A DNA stretch of 64,000 nt from Diphasiastrum complanatum (lineage: Eukaryota; Streptophyta; Lycopodiopsida; Lycopodiales; Lycopodiaceae). This document shows positions 58,891 to 64,000 of the stretch, piece by piece. The notes under the pieces are model-generated. The model ran no database searches. It had not been told where the DNA came from and saw only the letters and a list, made by a program, of their open reading frames with translations. Made by a program: the position numbers and the translations under genes. Each line of letters opens with the position of its first letter. The stretch's first letter is position 1. The stretch lies in contig CM055097.1 of NCBI GenBank assembly GCA_029204225.1, forward strand, positions 63,857,662 to 63,921,661, read 5' to 3'.

Positions 58891-61800
58891 ATGAATGAGC
58901 TAGATAATAAAACGTCAGTTTCACAAGAAAATAGTAAAGTGTGCAAAATCAAGGGGATTGACACAGTTTTTATCCATTTACTCAATGGAAAATGCAAGAC
59001 AATCAACGACATACTCTGCGTACTAGAATTGAAGAAAAATCCACTTTCCATTGGAGTCATTATTGATCAAAAACTAAAGGTAAAATTTGTGCATGATTGT
59101 TGCTTTGTGAAATACGTTAATCAAAAGTTCAAAATCATTGCTAATGGAACTAGGGAGCCCAAGACGAAGCTATAGAGGTTGAATGCTATGATAATGATGG
59201 AATTCGATGCTCAGCCTCAAATCCATTTGTGAATGAACATCCTGAAAACTTTACAAAACCAAGAAAACAGAAGGCTCGAGTTTTTTCTTAGCAGAAAAAT
59301 TTTGACCATGGGTTGGGTCGGATCGGTTTGGAATTTTTCCAAACCTTCACTAAATTATCCGAGTGCCTTCGAACATGTTCTGTTCGGATCAGGTCTAATT
59401 TTTTCGATCCCGGGAAATTCGACCCACAGCATATTTTTCGAACCAGTACATATTTTTCGATCCTTTGTATAAAATCCAAACCTACGTAGTTTTTGAACAC
59501 TGCCGGTCAGAAATCCGACCCAACGACTTCGCGGTGGAAGTCCGCCTACATTGTACAGTCTAAGGCAGTCATAATAATTGTAGAAAATATCAGTTTTAAA
59601 TATTTTTGAGTAGTATATCAAGATATGTATCTTCATTAGAAAATTTCTTCAGCGATTCTGATAATCATCTAATATCTAAAACTTATGATAATTGTTTCTA
59701 TCAATTCATTCAGATTGTTTCGTTGCATGTGTTATCACACACAACGATCAGAGTTATCACTCTATAGGCAGCGTTATCACGCTCAACCAGCTGAAGTAAT
59801 AACTTCAAGCGATCGTACTCATTTGTTGATATTAATCAGAGTACATTTTTGTCCCACGGCAGTTGTTGTTCCATTGGGCATTTTTCTGATTTCTTCATTT
59901 GAGCTATTTTGCTACTAACTGTTGCGTTTCTGATCCATTCATCTAGCTCGCTCCCAGCTTCCGCACAACCCACTGATTTTCGACACAAAGGACAACGTGG
60001 ACTTATTTCACCCATTTCATCACAAACCGATCTATGTTTACTTTTTGAAAAAGAGATTTGATGCCTTTGCCACTTTCAAAAGCTTAAAACCAATGGTTGA
60101 AAACCAAAAAATTAGGAAGAACAAGATCTTGAGTTCTGATAGTGGAGATGAGTACAATTCTAATGAGTTTGAAGACATGTGTGATCATTGTGAAATTAAA
60201 AGACAGTGTACACAAGCCCACACTCCACAACTCAATGGTGTAGCTAAGCGCAAAAATCGCACGATTGTGGAGAGCGCGATATCTATGTTTATTGAGATGA
60301 AACTACCAAAGGGCTTTTAATCATAAGCTTGCAACATTGCAACGTATGTCCAAAATAGGGGTCCTACCATTGTTGTAACTAAGATAACACTTGAAGAGGC
60401 ATTTACAAAAACGAAAGCAAAAAGTGAGACAATTGTGAATTTTTGGATATAAGGCCTTTGTAGACATTCCTATGGAAGATAGGGATAAACTTGATGTAAA
60501 AGCATTGAAGTGTATCTTCTTATGATGATCATGTAAAGGGCTACAAGTGCTTTGATTCTTTGGAGAGGAAAATGCATGTTAGTCGTTATGTTATCTTTGA
60601 TGAATCCATGATGTACAAGGATGAGGATGCTGAAAAGACCGACACATCAAGTAGCAAGGATATTGTTGTAAGAATTCCTCTTGATGTTGGACCTTTTATG
60701 CATATTCCTGATGATGGACATGGTGATGCACCCCTTGCGATACCACCTCACAACCTTCTGAGACAGGATGGAGGAGGGATAAGTCATTTGAATTCAAGAG
60801 GATTGAAGTTGCAGACGACAAGCGTAAGGAGAAAAATGTACCTTCTCACTTGGAAGTAGATGACCTGACAAAAAACTCACTAAATGGTTTTAGAGATTGA
60901 TGAAGAGCTACGACATGGATGACTTTCTTGAATCATCCATCTAGGGAGAGTTGTGAGATCAACTAGAGAGAAGACGCAACATAATAGGTATGAAGCTAAT
61001 TACACTATGTTATCAAGTATCATTCAAAGCAAAGAACTTTCAACTTATGAGGAAGCAAAGGATGAGGGTCAAAAAGGCCATGAGAGAAGAGATTGACTTG
61101 ATCGCCAAGCATGACACATGGGACTTGGTGGAGCCATCAGCTGGTAAGAATCCATTAGTTGTAAATGGGTATACAAGACAAAGTACCATTTGGATGGGAA
61201 CATAGTGAAGCACAAAGCGAGATTGGTGATCAAAGACTATGTACAAAGTAAGGGCATTGATTATGAAGAGACATTTGCGCCAGTACGTAAGTGGAATATA
61301 GTATGATTGCTTATCGCTTTAGCTTCTTATTTTTTGTTGGCCTTACATTAATTGGATGTAATATCTGCTTTTCTGAATGGTGATTTGGAAGAGGAAGTGT
61401 TCATGGATCAACCTAAAGGATTTTTTAGAAAAGTACAAGAGCATAAAATTTGTCGCTTGAAGAAAATACTTATGGCTTGAAAAAAGTGCCATGTGCGTGG
61501 TATAGCAAGATTGTTACATATTTTCGTTCTAAGGAAATAGTGAACGATCCTAATTTTTATGTCTTATGCTTTAATGGTATGATTGATCTGGTTGCACTCT
61601 ATATTGATCATTGAAAATAATCAAGAAATGATAGACATGATCAAGACTTATCTCATGAATCAATTTGAGATGGCAGATCTCAACCTAATGCACTATTGTC
61701 TCAAAGTGGAAGTGTGACAAAAAGGACATTAGGTGGGGCTAACTCAAGTCAAGTATGTCACGGAATTGTTACACATGTTCAGGCTACAAGATTGCAAGCT

Positions 61801-62340
61801 AGTGAACACACCCATCAAACCAAGTAAAAAGCTTTTCAATCTTGATGAGTCACAACCATTTGATATTCGTGGTTTTGTGGATGCATTTTGGGGAGGTAAC
61901 TGTGATGATCACACGTCAACCATAAGGTATGTATTCTAGTTTTGTGGTGGTTGTTTTTCCTAGTCCAGTAAGAAGCAAAGCATAGTTGCTCCATCCACAA
62001 CATAAGCCGAGTATAAGGCAATGTGTAGTGTAGCACAAGAAGATATATAATTGAGGCCAAATCTTGAGAAAGATTGATGTGAAAAAAGGAAAACTCTATG
62101 ACTTTATATAGCAATAGTCAGAGTAGCATTCAGTTGGCAAAGAATCCAATATTCCATGGGAGAACCAAACACATCAAAATTCACTATCACTTTATACGTG
62201 AGAGATTTTTGAGTAGGAAAATACATGTTATTCATTGTAGTGCAAATGAGCAACTATTTGATATTTTCACTAAGCCACTCATTAGCGAAAAGTTTAGTAG
62301 ATTCAAATCAAAGCTTTCTATACTTAATTTTTGTTAAATT
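58891..62340 (+). mobile_element. Heavily decayed Copia element
   Basis: From left to right: a gag-protease/pre-integrase piece (58891-59200, NDILCVLELKKNPLSIG), a foreign insert (about 59230-59990), and integrase (59997-60320, HTPQLNGVAKRKNRTIVESA). Next is the region before RT (KCIFL, HVSRYVIFDES). RT follows (ARLVIKDYVQSKGIDYEETF, ISAFLNGDLEEEVFMDQPKG), then an RNase H tail (VDAFWGGNCDDHTSTI, QSSIQLAKNPIFHGRTKHI, FDIFTKPLI). Many stops and shifts. LTRs were not identified. Confidence 0.88.
59230..59996. other. Unidentified insert inside the decayed Copia
   Basis: About 770 bp that does not fit Copia coding. The first ~300 bp contain repeated TCGGATC, TTTTTCGA(A/T)CC and ATCCGACCC words. 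No family recognised. Confidence 0.45.
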
Positions 62341-62765
62341 TGATGCTATGTATAAGTGTGGATGAAAAGTGGAGTCTACTTTTAGAAAGAGAGTTAAAAT
62401 AAAAGTAGACCTACTATAACTCTATATTGTGGGTCGGTCATCTGACTAGGACCCACAATGATGAGGTAGTCAATGAGACATGCAGCTCGTAAGCACTAAC
62501 CCAGGTCATGCATGGGTTGCCATGAGAGCTTCTATATGTACAACATATTAAGTTTTTTATACTACAGTTTTGCTATTTAGAGAGTCAATACTAAGTAATT
62601 TTGATTATCTATGCCTATATGTGATCATGTGTGAAGTGAATTCTAATTAAATTGTAGACTTTAAGAGAAGATAATTTACGACTGATCCTCGTTACTAATG
62701 ATTTTTGTTGAATATAGAAATCCAACAGGTTTGAACAAGAGCTAGAAGCAACTACAAACCGGTGA
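62341..62765. other. No gene seen
   Basis: AT-rich spacer between two Copia remnants. The first part may be the 3' UTR or LTR of the plus-strand copy. Confidence 0.4.
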
Positions 62766-64000
62766 TTTGAGATACAAAACTAGCAAGCAAGTGGACAATT
62801 TTCAGCAAGCTATGACAACTATGAAATCTATCAAAATCCAAGAATATTGGATAGTTATGGTCTGCTTCCTACTGACCCAAATAACAGCTGCATCTGCTAT
62901 GATGGTACAGCTCCCTGATACGCTTTTGGAGTCGTCTTTGATTGATGCCCAGCTTGCATCACTATAGGACTTCACCTGAAATCCTACATCACAAGAAAAA
63001 CAAAGACCATAGTCCTTTGTCTGCTGCAAGTACTGCAAGATCCTCTTGGCAGTTTTCCAGTATGTAGGTCATGAATTAATATTAAATTGGCTCCGTCTGA
63101 ACACTGAGTAAGCAATGTTTGGCCGCGTATTGTTTGCCAAGTACATCAAAGAACCAATAAGCCTTCTGTAGGTCTTATTCTGCATTGCTTCTAGTTCTGT
63201 ATCGTCTATGGGACAATCTTCATTTGTCAATATTGTGCCAGGAACCATGGGAGTGATTATTCCCTTGCAACCTGTCATTTGAAAATCATCAATGATTTTT
63301 TGAATGTATCTTGATTGGTGTAGATACAATCTTCCACCATCAAAATCTCTGTCAATTTGCAAGCCCAGGTAGCATTACGCTTCACCTAGGTCTGATATTT
63401 CAAAGTGCCTTGAAATATCCTTCTTCACTTGTGTAATCAATGTGTTGTTCTTTGACGGAATAAGTGTGTCATCAACATAGACACCAATGATAATTATCTC
63501 ACCATCTACGACTTTTACATAGACATTGTAATCAGCCATTAGAGGCTGAAAGCCTAAGAATTTGAGTGTGTGATTCTTTTTCTTGCACCACTACCTGACA
63601 GACTATTTCAGTCCGTAGATGCTCTTATTCATCATATGTTATCTTCTCGTCTACAATATGGATCTTCAGATTGTAGGCCACTGCATATGCGAACAATATG
63701 CGTACAGATGTATGCTTGACTACAAGAGAAAAAATTTCATTATAGTCAATACCATACTTCTGCGAGAATCCTTTCGCAACAAGTCTGGCTTTGTATCTTG
63801 ATACATTGTCATCTAGTCCATACTTATACTTCTAGATCCATTTACATTTGACAGTCTTCTTATCTGCTGGTACTAGTTCAAGAGTCCACACTTTGTTCTG
63901 CTCCATGGAGTTTATCTCGTCTTCCATGACCTTGATCCATTTGTCCTTCTCTGGACTAACAACAACTTCTTCATAGGTTTGTGTTCACCTTTAAATCCAC
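62766..64000 (-). pseudogene. Copia RT-RNase H fragment running off the window
   Basis: The minus strand from 64000 reads VMEDEINSMEQNKVWTLELV, then the CKWI..YK block, [20 protein letters not shown], and LYLHQSRYIQKIIDDFQMTG. TYRRLIGSLMYLANNTRPNI and the RNase H block FQVKSYSDASWASIKDDSKS, AAVIWVSRKQ follow. Frames shift several times. Gag, protease and integrase would lie beyond the window edge. Confidence 0.88.

Overview
This is nuclear DNA of a land plant. The evidence is a split gene for a plastid-type NAD(P)H dehydrogenase (NDC1) with GT..AG introns, plant Ty1/Copia and Ty3/Gypsy retrotransposons with initiator-Met-tRNA primer sites, and CACTA, hAT and LINE remnants. Long TE-stuffed introns and an R2-like LINE fit a large, AT-rich genome; a fern or another seed-free plant is my best guess, but this is inference. 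The window is mostly transposon debris with two convincing host genes, both on the minus strand.

Layout. 1-5584: a minus-strand Copia-type element, both LTRs seen (the left one cut by the window edge), whose internal region has only gag/protease remnants plus a long unrecognised ORF in place of integrase and reverse transcriptase (RT). 7206-8783: an intronless 525-residue host protein of unknown function, preceded by a tandem duplication that includes its start codon. 10257-12567: a CACTA end and the decayed C-terminal part of its transposase. 12.6-18.7 kb: gene-poor, locally repetitive. 18.7-21.85 kb: a repeat array of about 430-450 bp units, interrupted by a solo LTR, leading into a histone-H3-like pseudogene. 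21.95-22.47 kb: a Gypsy RT fragment. 22.49-24.18 kb: a degenerate split gene of unknown function with a 304-bp miniature LTR element (TRIM) in one exon. 24.4-27.85 kb: two Copia fragments head to head, one holding a short telomeric-repeat insert. 28.1-31.65 kb: a decayed R2-like LINE.

32887-57619: the NDC1 homologue in ten exons. Eight exons lie in 32.9-35.7 kb, exon 2 at 40.1 kb and exon 1 at 57.3-57.6 kb, so intron 1 is about 17.1 kb and intron 2 about 4.3 kb. Intron 2 holds a LINE copy split by a solo LTR and a GC-rich inverted-repeat island. Intron 1 holds an hAT fragment, a LINE split by a Gypsy chromovirus remnant, and a young full-length Copia (48357-53747, target duplication GTGAC). 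The solo LTR in intron 2 is from the same Copia family.

57.6-64 kb: the 5' flank of NDC1 with a second fragment of the R2-like LINE, then a decayed plus-strand Copia and the 3' part of a minus-strand Copia that runs off the window.

NDC1 probably encodes a flavoprotein that reduces plastoquinone or ubiquinone; nothing else here is visibly linked to its pathway. Exon limits were set by reading frame, splice consensus and remembered family conservation, not by transcript data.
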